Source: Adiantum capillus-veneris (Eukaryota > Streptophyta > Polypodiopsida > Polypodiales > Pteridaceae). Taken from it: a stretch of DNA of 64,000 nucleotides. The position numbers and the translations under genes were made by a program. The stretch covers positions 94,774,112 through 94,838,111 of the forward strand of contig CM043945.1 of the NCBI GenBank assembly GCA_014529385.2. The letters are read 5' to 3'. Positions 34,464 to 45,497 of the stretch are shown here, piece after piece (position 1 is the first letter of the stretch; each line of letters opens with the position of its first letter). A model generated the notes under the pieces. The model made no database searches, was not told the DNA's origin, and saw only the letters and a program-made list of their open reading frames with translations.

Positions 34464-35338
34464 TTAATTCCTATCATTTACATTTGATGAAACATTAGGA
34501 CTTTTTAGGGACTCTTTTACAAAAATCATGTACACAGAATCTGAGCTTGTCATTGATTTATCAAAAGCACGAGAATTTACAAGTGGTATAGTACGACCAT
34601 ACTCACTAGCATCTATATACATGCTCTTTTCCTTGTAGGCGAAGTAGATTCTCCTTTCAGGGAACTTCATGTTGGCAGCCGTTGAGTTGAACCATGGTGC
34701 CCCTAGGATAACATTCTCATGTTTGAGAGGGGAGATGAAACATTCTTCTTTGTCGACGTAGCTTTGGACATGAAGCCTCGACTTCCCAATCAAGGGAGTA
34801 ATGGATGCTTGCTGTCTCTTGAAAGCTGTATCGGCAGTTATGATATCTTCCATCTCGAATCTTGAATGCCCAACTTGGTGGCCAACTCCGTTGATATGAA
34901 GTTGTGAGTAGAGCCAGGGTCAAACAAGATGAAGGCATCATGCTCCCTTACCTTTCCCCAAGCATAGGAGAGAGGTGATCCTTTGCAAACAATGAGCATC
35001 CTCTTTTGGAGCTTTGATAGTGGAAGCTCTAGGAGTCTCATTGCGGGCATTTCTCTTGGGGCAAGAACAATAGCCATATCCTTGCTCCCCACACTCAAAA
35101 CATTTGTGGTCCTTACGAAAAGCTTCAAGATCTTTAGGAGAGAGTTTATTTTTACCTTGGTAAACTCCCTTCTCCTTGGACCGATTGTTGTTGTTGTTGT
35201 TGGAATTGCCTTGGGAAGAATTTTGGGCATTTGTTTTCCCTTTGCATCACTTTTGTCTTTGCTTCTAGCCCCTTGTTGGAAATTGATACGCAAAGCAACC
35301 ATGGTGGGTGGATTACTTCGATGATAGAACCAAGCCAT
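34464..35338 (-). pseudogene. G2 nucleocapsid spacer and protease
   Basis: Two overlapping frames. The knuckle lies at 35061-35102 in a frame different from the protease: CFECGEQGYGYCSC, with tyrosine where CX2CX4HX4C has histidine. The protease motif is FILFDPGSTHNFIST, a DPG variant common in gypsy copies, in the frame 35338-34838. After a frame change the rest (VILGAPWFN) runs 34853-34464. It would mature the polyprotein. Confidence 0.75.
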
Positions 35339-36367
35339 TGGGAGTTGATGTACTCGGCCATCTCTTCAGGTAATCCTGCACATAATTGTTGCTTTTGCTC
35401 GGAAAAGTCTATCTTTTGAAAGACAGTAGCCTTGAGATGTAAATCCCAAAACTTGTCCACGTATTTGTGGATAGACTCATGGGAGAGCAACTTCAAAATT
35501 ACAGCTTTCGGTAAGCACTTTGTCCTTTGCATATATTGCAAGGAATTGCTTCATGATGGAAACTTGTAGATTTTTCCATGTCTTTGGGGCTTCACCGTTG
35601 CCACGAAGGCTAGCCCACCATTGACGAGTAGATTTCTGGAAGTGCATAGCTACATGGTGTAGCTTGGAGGACTCCATGAAGCCCTCGTCCCCAAAGGCCG
35701 CATCAAATTGTTGGATGAAGGCCAATACTTTGTCTGTAGCACCAAAGGTGCCATCATAGGTGAGAAAAGAGACACTCTTTCCTCCCTCTTTGAACTTATT
35801 GAGCTTTTGGGACCTTCGCCATGCAAGGTAAGATTTGTGATGTCCTCCCCTCTTGTATTCTCTAGGAGAATAGCTATTTTTTTCATTCGAAGAGAAGGAA
35901 GGTGAAGAAGAAGGAGAGGAGGGTGACCTCTTTCTTACCCTTTTCTTCCTTTGTTTCCTCTCTTCCCTTTCAGAGTAACGAGGAGAAGGACTGTGGGTTG
36001 ACCATTTCCTCTTGGGAGGAGTTGGCAATCGTTTAGACCGTCATCTTCGTGGAGTCACATCTTCAGAGGAACTTAGGGATTTGTTTCTTTCTTATTCTTT
36101 GGATTCCTCCTCTCTTATAAGAGAGAGTCTTCTTTTGGGAGTCTCATCAAGAGGCCTCCTAAGCTCTCTCTCCTCTTGGAGAGGAAGGAAAATCCCATAA
36201 GCACGAAGTTGTTGAGTAACTTCGGCTTGCAAAGAAGGGTTGCCCATAGCTTGCCGCAACCTAGTAACAAGATAATTGACAAACATGGGGGAATCATCAT
36301 TAGCACCTTCATGTGCAAAATCAAAGTTATCAATGTTCATTCTACTCTCTTGGTTATTGTCAGCCAT
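35339..36367 (-). pseudogene. gag: G2 gag
   Basis: Starts MADNNQESRMNIDNFDF at 36367. The first frame stops at 36092, a second runs 36028-35477 and a third continues from 35541. It has a Ser/Arg-rich segment (about 35990-35850) and then the capsid core: VSFLTYDGTFGATDKVLAF, FMESSKLHHVAMHF, RQWWASLRG, TWKNLQVSIMKQF, then SIHKYVDKFWDL. This is a Retrotrans_gag pattern. The corresponding frames in G3 (44226 onward) share the start and order. Confidence 0.8.
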
Positions 36368-36772
36368 GCTAATTGAACTTATGTATAGATACTTTGTGCT
36401 TTGGTACCCCCAAAAACCTTAGTCTCTACTCTTCTTTACCTTTGAAAATTAGTTCTCAAGCAGCCACACCCGTGGTTTAGACAGTGTTGATTGCACAGAC
36501 TAGTGGAGAGGGTCTAACATTGCTCGGTTGATTATGGTTCATGTTGAGCTTGCTCGTAGCTCAATAATGTTAAGACAAAGGCAAGCCCTGAGAGGCTCCA
36601 TTATTACAACTATAGTTTTGAACGGTGTACCTCGAACTAAGTCCTTCTCAACCAAGATAATAGATCCATGTCCCACTTACCCTATTGCAATAAATAGGCC
36701 CAACCTTTCATGGACAACTTAAGGACCTCTCTTCTTAAGCAAGAAAAGAGAAACCAATAGCTTTGATACCAA
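36368..36772 (-). other. G2 leader and primer site
   Basis: Primer site TGGTATCAAAGC in element sense (plus 36761-36771), two bases from the LTR. A leader of about 390 bp follows. Homologous leaders lie at 43828-44225 (G3, plus strand) and 50840-51229 (G4, minus strand). Confidence 0.8.
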
Positions 36773-37445
36773 TGTAATGGAAAAGGCCTATGAACTTTGA
36801 GAATAGCGGAATTAAGAGAATTGGAGTGAGCATTTTTGTGAGACTACTTAGAGAACATACAGGGTGAACTTAATTAGCGGTAGCAACATTACCATACTAC
36901 TTAATTAACTTGGCATGAACAATACTTTTTCAAGAGAGAGAGATTTTAGAGAACTTGACAAAAATTGAGGATCGGATTTATGTGGAGCCGGTCCCTCCTC
37001 CAATGGGCTTTTTTATTATAGATTCTCCCATCAAGAGAGACTTGGTACAATACAATCTTTGAGTTCCTTGTGACCTAGGTGATGCAATGAATATGGAAAG
37101 CTTCATGCATCACGATCATAACATAGACTTTGTAGAAAGCATTAACCATCCCCAGCCTCAGTTCCAAGGCCTCAAACACCTTCAAAAGGTGGAGAGAGCT
37201 AGCAGGGAATGAGGGTAGGGAAGAGGAAGAAGAAACATTCATAGGAGAAAGAAATAGTTCCTCACTTATCATCACTCTTCTTGCTTAGCATACATAATAG
37301 CATAGAATGAAGATGGCAAGCTTAAGCATTGGAGCATGGCTCTTGGTTGGATTAGCATTCCATAGCCAAGAGTGTTGGTGTAGGCTTTAAACTTCTCTAC
37401 AAGCTTGGAGAAGGAGATGGAGCTCTTGCACTTTGCACCTCAAAC

Positions 37446-37499
<54 letters not shown>

Positions 37500-38333
37500 G
37501 GGGGGGGAGAGTATACCCTGCAAGCCCCTAGTTTCCTTGGTCGACCCCCTCTTCTAGCTCATGATGGAAGCTCATTGGACCCCTTCAAGCCTGGCCAATC
37601 ACATGCAGAGTGCATATCGAGCAAGCATGCTAGCCTTGGAACAAGTGTCCCCCTTTTCCCTTCGAGAGAGAGGACTTGATAAATGCAAACACAATTAATT
37701 AAATTATTTAAATTATCATTGGACCCCTTGGGAGGCCAACCAATAGGCTTCAAGAACACCATGAGGGCAACATGAAGAGGAACTTGACAAGTGTCCTAGT
37801 TGCTTTCTTTATACCAAGCTTGCCTTGTGTGAGGGTGTGTGTGTTCTCTCTCTAGCTCCTACAATGAGGGCTCGCCCCCCCTTGAATAGGGATCATGTTA
37901 ACTTTGTGGATCACTTCAAGTCCCTCAATCACCTTAGTCATGGAGCACCTTAGAACCTTAGTCATTAAGCACCTCAAGCACCTTAGTCAGCAAGCACGAT
38001 AAGCATCTTAGTTCGGAAGCACGACAAGCACCTCAAGCTTGGGCCGGGTTTCCACCGCAAGCGCAGTCCTAGCTTGCCTAAGGTCATAGGAATTTTAACA
38101 CTAATATTTGGAGGTCTTTAATGAAGCTAACCCTAAGGTCTAGTTCCATCAACTAGCCTTGCTCTTTGATATACCATCTCTCATTTGGACCCCTTTACCA
38201 TTGGCCCCGTGTTGAGATAAACTCATAAGCACATGTCTATATTCTAACCCTTGTCCCATTTATTTTCATACATTAAATGATCAGTTTAATATGAGAAAAT
38301 CGTTTGGGTTGGTTAGATATTATATTTTATGAC
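36773..38333 (-). repeat. G2 5' LTR
   Basis: Plus strand TGTAATGGAAAAGGCC to ATATTTTATGAC; 1,561 bp. It has (AG)n at 37449-37495 followed by a G run to 37508, and a minisatellite of CACCTTAGTCA-type units near 37940-38040. The final A of the TG..CA border is lost where TC repeat begins. Confidence 0.88.
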
Positions 38334-39297
38334 TCTCTCTCTCTCTCTCTCAGTTTATACTAAAATTTATGCAATTGTCTTTGTGTTTAGATCTGATTAT
38401 ATCTTAAACATGATCTTATTCAATTATCTGAGTGATGATGGCAACCTATTTCTCCCAAATCTTGTTACAGTTAGTGACATGTTGAATAATCATGTTTGCT
38501 CCCTACAATATTAGTATGGTTGGATGATAAGGCATGACATTGTGATGTTCATGTCTGGAGAGATGCGGGTTTCCACCAACCAGAACTAAAACACATTTCC
38601 TTAATTTTGATGGTGATGCTGCTTGCCTTGTGCATTTGACAGTGACAAGCATCCAAGGGAAGTGACCCTCCTTTGCTTCATGATGCGGCCAAACATTGGC
38701 AACACTGAAATTCCTTGTTGGCATTCCTCTGATGGAGGCCTAAAGATTTGGCAACATCTCTACTGCTCATTTCATTGTCACCATCACATGCACTATTGAG
38801 CCATGCCATGACCCGCTTTAAAAATAACTCATTATTTGAATGGATGTCTTCAACTCAAATAATGTATGACAAATGTCAAGTTAGAGAAAATGACTCTCTC
38901 AACTATCCCTGATGTGTGTTGCAACACTGAGAATGTTGGATGACGAAGGAGTTGCTGTAGAATCTTCATTTGAAGGCCCTTGGAGAGCTCGTTTGTTTGT
39001 TTGCACCAGCATCAAGAAACTACCTTGCAGATTTTCTTTGCCTCTCGCTCATCAACGTCACCATCCTCACGCCTCCGCACCATTTTATTCTTAAAGATTT
39101 TTTGTTCCCTCTTTTTTGTAGCCTAGTAGTTTCATAGACCGAGCAGAAGTTCCCTTGGGGTGTGTTGTGTGATAGAGAATGGAGAAAGATATATGAAACT
39201 TGTATTGCCATTCACCATGAGATTCCTTGTGGAGCTAGTTATGAGGCAACTATGAGGCTTAGGTTATAGCAAAGAAGACCATTATACAACACCCATA

Positions 39298-39362
<65 letters not shown>

Positions 39363-39804
39363 GCAGGCCTATAGATTACGTGGTGGAACGTGCTAGAGAG
39401 GGAGAGGCTAACTAAACGAGCACAGGAGGGATGTAGGCGGAGTGGAGGAGAGAGAGAGAATATTTAGTAGCGTTTAATGGCACGCCTTTCCCTTAATGGT
39501 ATTTTTCCTAGTCTCCATTTAGTCTATTTTTTGGCATTTTCAAGCCATCTCATTTCTCCCTTCCCACGCTACCAAGTAGGCTTTTACTTTTTTCTCTCAT
39601 ATTTCAAATTTAAGCAAGGAAGACCCCTCTCTCTCCTCCCAAAGGGGTGCCCAAAAGAGTGTCCAAGACACTCCTTTTTGACACCACCTATACATGCTTT
39701 GATCCTATACCAAAAGAACAAACATCTCAATTCCTTTTGGGAATCATTACTCTTTGAATGATAGGTGCTGTCAAAACACTATCATTATTGGGTATTAGGT
39801 TTAC
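38334..39804. other. Spacer with (CT)n(CA)n tract
   Basis: No gene supported. It begins with the TC repeat that flanks G2 and holds (CT)n(CA)n at 39301-39360. The left end of copia element C2, with its LTR, should lie around 39600-39800, but no LTR partner is present to define it. Confidence 0.45.
39301..39360. repeat. Compound microsatellite (CT)n(CA)n
   Basis: About 15 CT units followed directly by about 15 CA units. Confidence 0.97.
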
Positions 39805-40420
39805 ACCAAGGTGATCCCCACACCCATCATCTCAATGCAATGTGTAGACTGGTTTGAGGCTAATCTCTTTGTAAGAGCATCTATGGGGTTGTCATACGTA
39901 TGGACTTTGACAAGATCAATGTGCTTGTCGGCTAATATATCTCATATCACATGATACCTGACCTTTATGTGTTTTGACACCGAGTGAACACTCAAGTCCT
40001 TAGCTAATGCTATAGCACTATGACTATCACAATGCAACATTGGAATCTGATGAATTCCAAGATCTCCCCCCTAGACGAGCTTACCATATAATAGTTTCCT
40101 TGCTAGCACTAAAAACTACAACAAAATCTACCTCTGTGGTGGAGGATGAAGTGCAATTCTGGAGACATGACCTCCATGGAATGACTACTCTAGCAAACAA
40201 GAATACATAGCTAGATGTGGATTTTTGACTATACACATAGCCTGCATAATCTACATCTGTGTAACCCACTATGGATGCATCACTATTTCCAAAGCATAAG
40301 CACTTGCTTGCTATACCCTTAAGGTATCCCAAAATGTGCTTCACTACTTCCCAGTGCTTTTTGCTAGGATTTGCCATAAATCTTCTAACCACTCCCACTG
40401 CAAATGCAATATCTAGTCTG
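39805..40420 (-). pseudogene. C2 RNase H and polyprotein end
   Basis: Open frame 40398-40081: GVVRRFMANPSKKHWEVVK, ILGYLKGI, GYTDVDYAGYVYSQKSTSSY and TEVDFVVVFSASKE. The acidic residues are partly kept. After the stop the C-terminal motif (FTRCQ, RYHVI-like, IDALTKRL-type words) can be followed in other frames to a stop near 39805. Confidence 0.75.
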
Positions 40421-41666
40421 GTGGCTCATTGCTGAAGAGTATGAACCTTTGCCATTTTTGCTTTCTCAGCATCAAATTTGGGAGCATAATCCTTGCTACC
40501 TTTGCATATGCATGCATTGGGGCATTCAATGAAGCCTTCTCCCCCCGCATATTAAAACATTGCAAGACTTTATATACATCTCTTGAGATAAATCTAATAT
40601 TCACTTACCAAGAAAGTGATTTGCATCTCCCACATCCTTTATATCAAACTCTGTGGTAAGTGTTTTCTTTAGGATATAAATCTTGCCCTTCTTAAACTTC
40701 TCGACAATGAGCATATCATTGACATAAAGTGTCAAGATGATTAGTGAATCATCGTTCAACTTTTGAGTATACAAGTGATGGTTTTCTTGGCTCACATAAC
40801 CTTGGTACTTGTCAAAATTTTGGTATCACTACCTTGAGCCTTGCTGAAGGCCATACAATGTCTTTTGTAGTCCACACCTTTTTTTTCCCTTCTAGGCTTG
40901 TCAAAATTAACTTCAAAACCCTTTGGTTGCTTCATGTAAACATCCTCTTCTAGCTCCCTGTGAAGAAATGCCGTCCACATCCATTTAGACAAGTTCCATG
41001 TCCTTAGTGGATACTAGTCCAAGCACAAGATGTAATGTAGTCATCTTGACCACCAGAGAAAAAATCTTATCGAAATCCATGCCTTTCTTTTTCTTGAATC
41101 CCTTGGCAACCAATCTAGCCTTATACTAATTAGGTTCAAGATATTCTGTTGTGCATTTCTTCTTCAACACCCACTTTCAAGATAAGGCTTGTTTGTCCTC
41201 TAGTAATTTTGTTAGTTCACAAGTCTCATTTCCACAATCAAATTGTATTTTGATTGCATAGCCTGCTCCCACTTCACGCTATCTTAGCAGGTTCGCTCTC
41301 TGCAGTCAGTTACTAACAGATAGTCTAATTTTGGTTGAAAATTCTCAAGTGCACGAGAGACTCGCATAGATCTCCTCATTGCCTGACTACTAGAATTCGC
41401 TCTCTCTAAAGCACATCTAGTGGTTGGAATGTCACCAGCAGACTGAGTTGTCAGTCTACTCTCAGTTGAGGCTACATCTTCAAATATAACTTTTTGATGT
41501 TTCACCTCTTTGATAGGTTTCTTGTGTTTCTTTGATTCATTGAAGATAACATGCAAGCTTCGAATTGCTCGCCAAAGATTCTGGATGCCAAAGATGGTAT
41601 CCCATTTCTCCATCATCACCATAACGAATGAAGATGCATTTGTGTGCTTTGGGCTCTATCTTTTTG
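40421..41666 (-). pseudogene. C2 integrase C-terminus and reverse transcriptase
   Basis: Pieces in several frames: RSLHVIFNESKKHKKPI, then the RT start (WEQAMQSKYN, YKARLVAKGFKKKKGMDF), LEEDVYMKQPKGFEV, and LTLYVNDMLIVEKF at about 40710. The RT catalytic motif is YVND where YVDD is expected, so one metal-binding aspartate is lost. FDIKDVGDANHFLGK follows. Many stops; inactive. Confidence 0.75.
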
Positions 41667-41752
41667 TGTTGGGGTGAAGGTGGTGTGCCTTACCCCAAGC
41701 CAGACACTGGATCCAGTCACCCACACTTTATGCTTATTGCTTATACATATAC
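41667..41752 (+). mobile_element. N3 part 1: first half of a non-autonomous LTR
   Basis: TGTTGGGGTGAAGGTGG at 41667 through CCACACTTTATGCTT to TATACATATAC follows the first 86 bases of the N1 LTR (12580 onward). It starts precisely at an LTR terminus inside C2 coding sequence and ends at TATAC, where G3 begins. The missing second half matches 59573-59695 on the opposite strand. Confidence 0.82.
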
Positions 41753-43619
41753 TATCATAAAAATATAATATCTAACCAACCCAAATGATTTTCTCATATT
41801 TAACTGGTCATTTAATGTGGGACAATAAACGAGAACAAGGGTTATAATATAGACATGTGCTTATAGATCTATCTCAACACGGGGCCAATGGTAAAGGGGT
41901 CCAAATGAGAGATGGTCTGTCAAAGAGCAAGGCTAACCAATGGAGCTTAAAAGACCTTAGGGTTAGCTTCATTGAAGACCTCCAAAGGTTAGTGTTAAAA
42001 GTCTCTTGACCTTAGGTATGAGCTTGAGGTGGGAACCCGGCCCAAGCTTGAGGTGCTTGTCGTGCTTGATGACTAAGGTGCTTGAGGTGCTTGTCGTGCT
42101 TGCTGACTAAGATGCTTGAGGTGCTTGTCGTGCTTGCCGACTAGGGAGCTTGAGGTTCTTGTGGGAACACTACCCAAGCTTGAGGTGCTTTGTCATGCTT
42201 GCTGACTAAGGTGCTTGAGAGTAAGGTGTGCAAAAGTCAAATTTCGTCCCTACAAGAGAGGGGCGAACCCTAAATCTAGAGGGATGAGAGAGAACACACA
42301 CACGCACACACACGTACACACAAGGCAAGCTTGATACAAAGAAAGCATATAGAACACTTGCCAAGTTCCTCCTCATGTTGCCCTCATGGTGTGCCTAAAG
42401 CCTATTGGTTAGCCTCCCAAGGGGTCCAATGATAATTTAGTAGGGAACCCGGCCCAAGCTTGAGGTGCTTGTCGTGCTTGATGACTAAGGTGCTTGAGGT
42501 GCTTGTCGTGCTTGATGACTAAGGTGCTTGAGGTGCTTGTCGTGCTTGCTGACTAAGATGCTTGAGGTGCTTGTCGTGCTTGCCGACTAGGGAGCTTGAG
42601 GTTCTTGTGGGAACACTACCCAAGCTTGAGGTGCTTTGTCATGCTTGCTGACTAAGGTGCTTGAGAGTAAGGTGTGCAAAACTCAAATTCCGTCCCTACA
42701 AGAGAGGGGGCAAACCCTAAAGCTAGGGGGATGAGAGAGAACACACACACACACACACACACGTACACACAAGGCAAGCTTGATACAAATAAAGCATATA
42801 GAACACTTGTCAAGTTCCTCCTCATGTTGCCCTCATGGTGTGCCTAAAGCCTATTGGTTAGCCTCCCAAGGGGTCCAATGATAATTTAGTAGATGTAATT
42901 AATTTCTTTTGCATTTATAAAGTCCTCTCTCTCAAAGAGGAAAGGGGGACACTTGTCCCATGACTACCCTTGTTGCTTGTAATGCATCCTGCATGTGATT
43001 GGCCAGTCTTGCAGGGGTCCAATGAGCTTCAAGCTTGAGCTACAAGAGGGGGTTGACCAAAGCAAGAAGGGGGCTAGCTTGGGGGGTATACTCTCCCACG
43101 CACACTCACACACACTCTCATTGTGAGAAGTGCAAAGTCCAAGAGCTCCATCTCCTTCTCTAAGCTAATAGAGAAGTTGAGAGCCTACACCAACACTCTT
43201 GGCTATGGAATGCAAATCCAACCAAGAGCCATGCTTTAATGCTTAAGCTTGCCATCTTCTCCATCTTCATTACTATGCTATTCTGTATGCTAGCAAGAAG
43301 AGTGAGGAATTAATTCTTTCTCCTATGAAATGTTTCTTCTTCCTCTTCCCTATCCTCTTTCCCCGCTAGCTCTCTCCACCTTCGAAGGTGTTTGAGGCCT
43401 TAGGACTGAGGCTTGGGATAGTTAATGCTTTTTGCAAAGTGTATGTTATGCTCGTGATGCATGAAGCTTTCCACCTTCATTGCATCACCTAGGTCACAAG
43501 GAACCCAAAGATTGTACTGTACCAAGTCTCTCTTGATGGGAGAATCTATAATACAAATGCCTATTGGAGGGGGGACCGGCTCCACATAAATCCGATCATC
43601 AACTATTGTCATGTTCTCT

Positions 43620-43667
<48 letters not shown>

Positions 43668-43825
43668 GCAAAAGTATCGTTCATGCGAAGTTAACTAAGT
43701 ACCATGTTTATGTTGCTACCATCAATTAAGTTCATCCTCTATGCTCACAAAGTAATCTCACAAAAGTGCTTTATCTAATTTCCTAATTTTGCTACTCTCA
43801 AAGTTCATAGGCCATTTCCATTACA
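41753..43825 (+). repeat. G3 5' LTR with internal tandem duplication
   Basis: Starts TATCATAAAAATATAA (TG changed to TA) and ends TTTCCATTACA; about 2,073 bp. It is longer than its relatives because 42031-42442 is duplicated at 42443-42891. The duplicated part holds a 34-bp minisatellite (GCTTGTCGTGCTTG...GACTAAGG) with one more unit in the second copy. TC tract at 43622-43662. Internal variants (GAGAGTAGC, and GCCCCCTTCTTGCTTTGG on the reverse strand) are shared with 59696-61244 and not with G2. Confidence 0.88.
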
Positions 43826-44225
43826 TTGGTATCAGAGCATTTGGTTTTTCTTTTCTTGCTTAAGAAGAGAGGTCCTTAAGTAGCCTATAAATGGTTGATT
43901 TTGTTAATTATATTAGGGTAAGTGGGATTGGGATCTATTATCGGTTTTGTTGAGCCCACTATGTGGGATATGATGCACACCTCGGGAGCTTTGGTCTTAA
44001 TTATGGAGTCTTTTTAGACTTGCCTATGGCTTTATCATTATTGATTCCTAAGAAGTCCGAAAGGAGCCAGCCCTCACCAACTTTGCATTATTGGACTCAC
44101 TCCACTACTCTCTATTATTAACCAATTCGAGCCGTGGGTGTAGATACTTAAGTGCCAATTTTCAAAGGCTAAGAGGAGAAGCAACTAAGTTTTGACTTGC
44201 CAAAGCATACACTAATTTTGTTAAC
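43826..44225 (+). other. G3 primer site and leader
   Basis: TGGTATCAGAGC at about 43827-43838 is an exact initiator-Met primer site. The leader resembles those of G2 and G4 and ends at the gag start ATGGCTGATAAACCC at 44226. Confidence 0.8.
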
Positions 44226-45497
44226 ATGGCTGATAAACCCAAGTGAGTAGAATGAACATTGATAACTTTGATTTTGCACATGAAGGTGCTAATTATGATG
44301 CCCCCATGTTTGTCAATTATCCTGCTACTTGGTTGCAACAAGCTATGGGCAACCTTGCTTTGCAAGCCGAAGTTACTTAGCAACTTCGTGCTTATGGGAT
44401 TTCCCTTCCTCTCCAAGAGGAGAGAGAGCTTAAGAGGCCTCTTGAAGAGACCCCTGAAAGAAGACTCTCTCCCATACGAGAGGAGGAATCCAAATAGCAA
44501 GAAAGTAATGAATCTTTAAGTTCCTCTGAAAATGTGGCTCCATGAAGACGAGGGTCTAGACAATCGCCAACTCCTCCCAAGAGGAAACGATCAACCCACA
44601 ATCGTTCTCCTCGTCACCCCAAAAGGGAAGAGATTAAACAAAGGAAGAAAAGGGCAAGAAAGAGGTCACCCTCTTCTCCTTCCTCTTCACCTTCCTTCTC
44701 TTTTGATGAAAGCTATGGCTATTCTTCTAGAGAATACAAGAGGGGAGGACATTGCAAATCATACCCTGCATGGCAAAGGTCACAAAAGCTCAAGAAGTTC
44801 AAAGAGGGAGGAAAGAATATATCTTTTCTCACCTATGATGTCACCTTTTGGTGCTACCGACAAAGTGTTGACCTTCATCCAGCAATTTGATGCGGCCTTT
44901 GGAGACAAGGGCTTCACAGAGTCCTCTAAGCTATGCCATGTAGCTATGCACTTCTAGAAAATTGGCTCATCAATGGTGGGCTAGCCTTCGTGGCAATGAC
45001 GAAGCCCCAAAGACATGGAAAACTTTACGAGTTTCCATCATGAAGCAATTCCTTGCAAGCGATGCAAAGGACAAAGTGCTTACCGAATGGCGCAGTTTGA
45101 ATCTTCTCTGTCATGAGTCTATCCACAAATATGTAGACAAGTTTTGGGATTTATATCTCAAGTCTACTGTCTTCCAAAGGATAGACTTCGTCGAGCAAAA
45201 GCAACAATTTTGTGCAGGATTGTACCTGAAGAGATGGCCGAGTATGTCGACTCCCAACGGCCTGTTTCTATCACCGAAGTAATCCACCACACCATGATTG
45301 CTTCGCGCATCAATTTCCAACAAGGGGCTAGAAAAAAAGTCAAGGCCATGGAAAACAAAGACAAAAATGATGCAAAGGGGAAAAGCAATGCCCAAAATTC
45401 TTCCCAAGAAGGCAATTCCAACAACAACAACAATAACAATCGGTCCAAGGAGAAGGGAGTTTACAATGGTAAAAACAAACTCTCTCTTGAAGCTTGA
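44226..45497 (+). pseudogene. gag: G3 gag
   Basis: MADKPK is followed by a stop, then the G2-like order: Ser/Arg-rich block, FLTYDVTFGATDKVLTF, HQWWASLRGND, TWKTLRVSIMKQF, SIHKYVDKFWDLYLK, EEMAEYVDSQRPVSITEV, Asn-rich NNNNNNNRSK. At least four frame changes and several stops are needed. The knuckle at 45520-45561 reads C-F-stop-C, then GEQGYGYRSC, with tyrosine at the histidine position as in G2. Confidence 0.8.

Larger units (their letters stand above)
25577..38333 (-). mobile_element. G2: Ty3/gypsy chromovirus with N2 nested in its 3' LTR
   Basis: On the minus strand: 5' LTR (36773-38333), primer site, leader, gag, protease, RT, RNase H, integrase, chromodomain, polypurine tract and 3' LTR (25577-31264, split by N2). 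Without N2 it is about 9.0 kb. Both outer edges touch TC repeats: (TC)n to 25575 on the left and TCTCTCTC from 38334 on the right, so it appears to have landed in a TC microsatellite. Coding is broken by frameshifts and stops, but this is the most complete reference for the family in the window. Confidence 0.9.
39805..41666 (-). mobile_element. C2 left part: copia integrase end, RT and RNase H
   Basis: Minus-strand reading from 41666 gives KIEPKAHKCIFIRYGDDGE, the end of integrase, then the spacer before RT (41622-41284), RT and RNase H, and the polyprotein end near 39805. The sequence is cut at 41666 exactly at the LTR start of N3. The missing front half of this element is most likely the plus-strand fragment at 52763-53690, which stops within about 25 codons of where this part begins. 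Confidence 0.8.
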
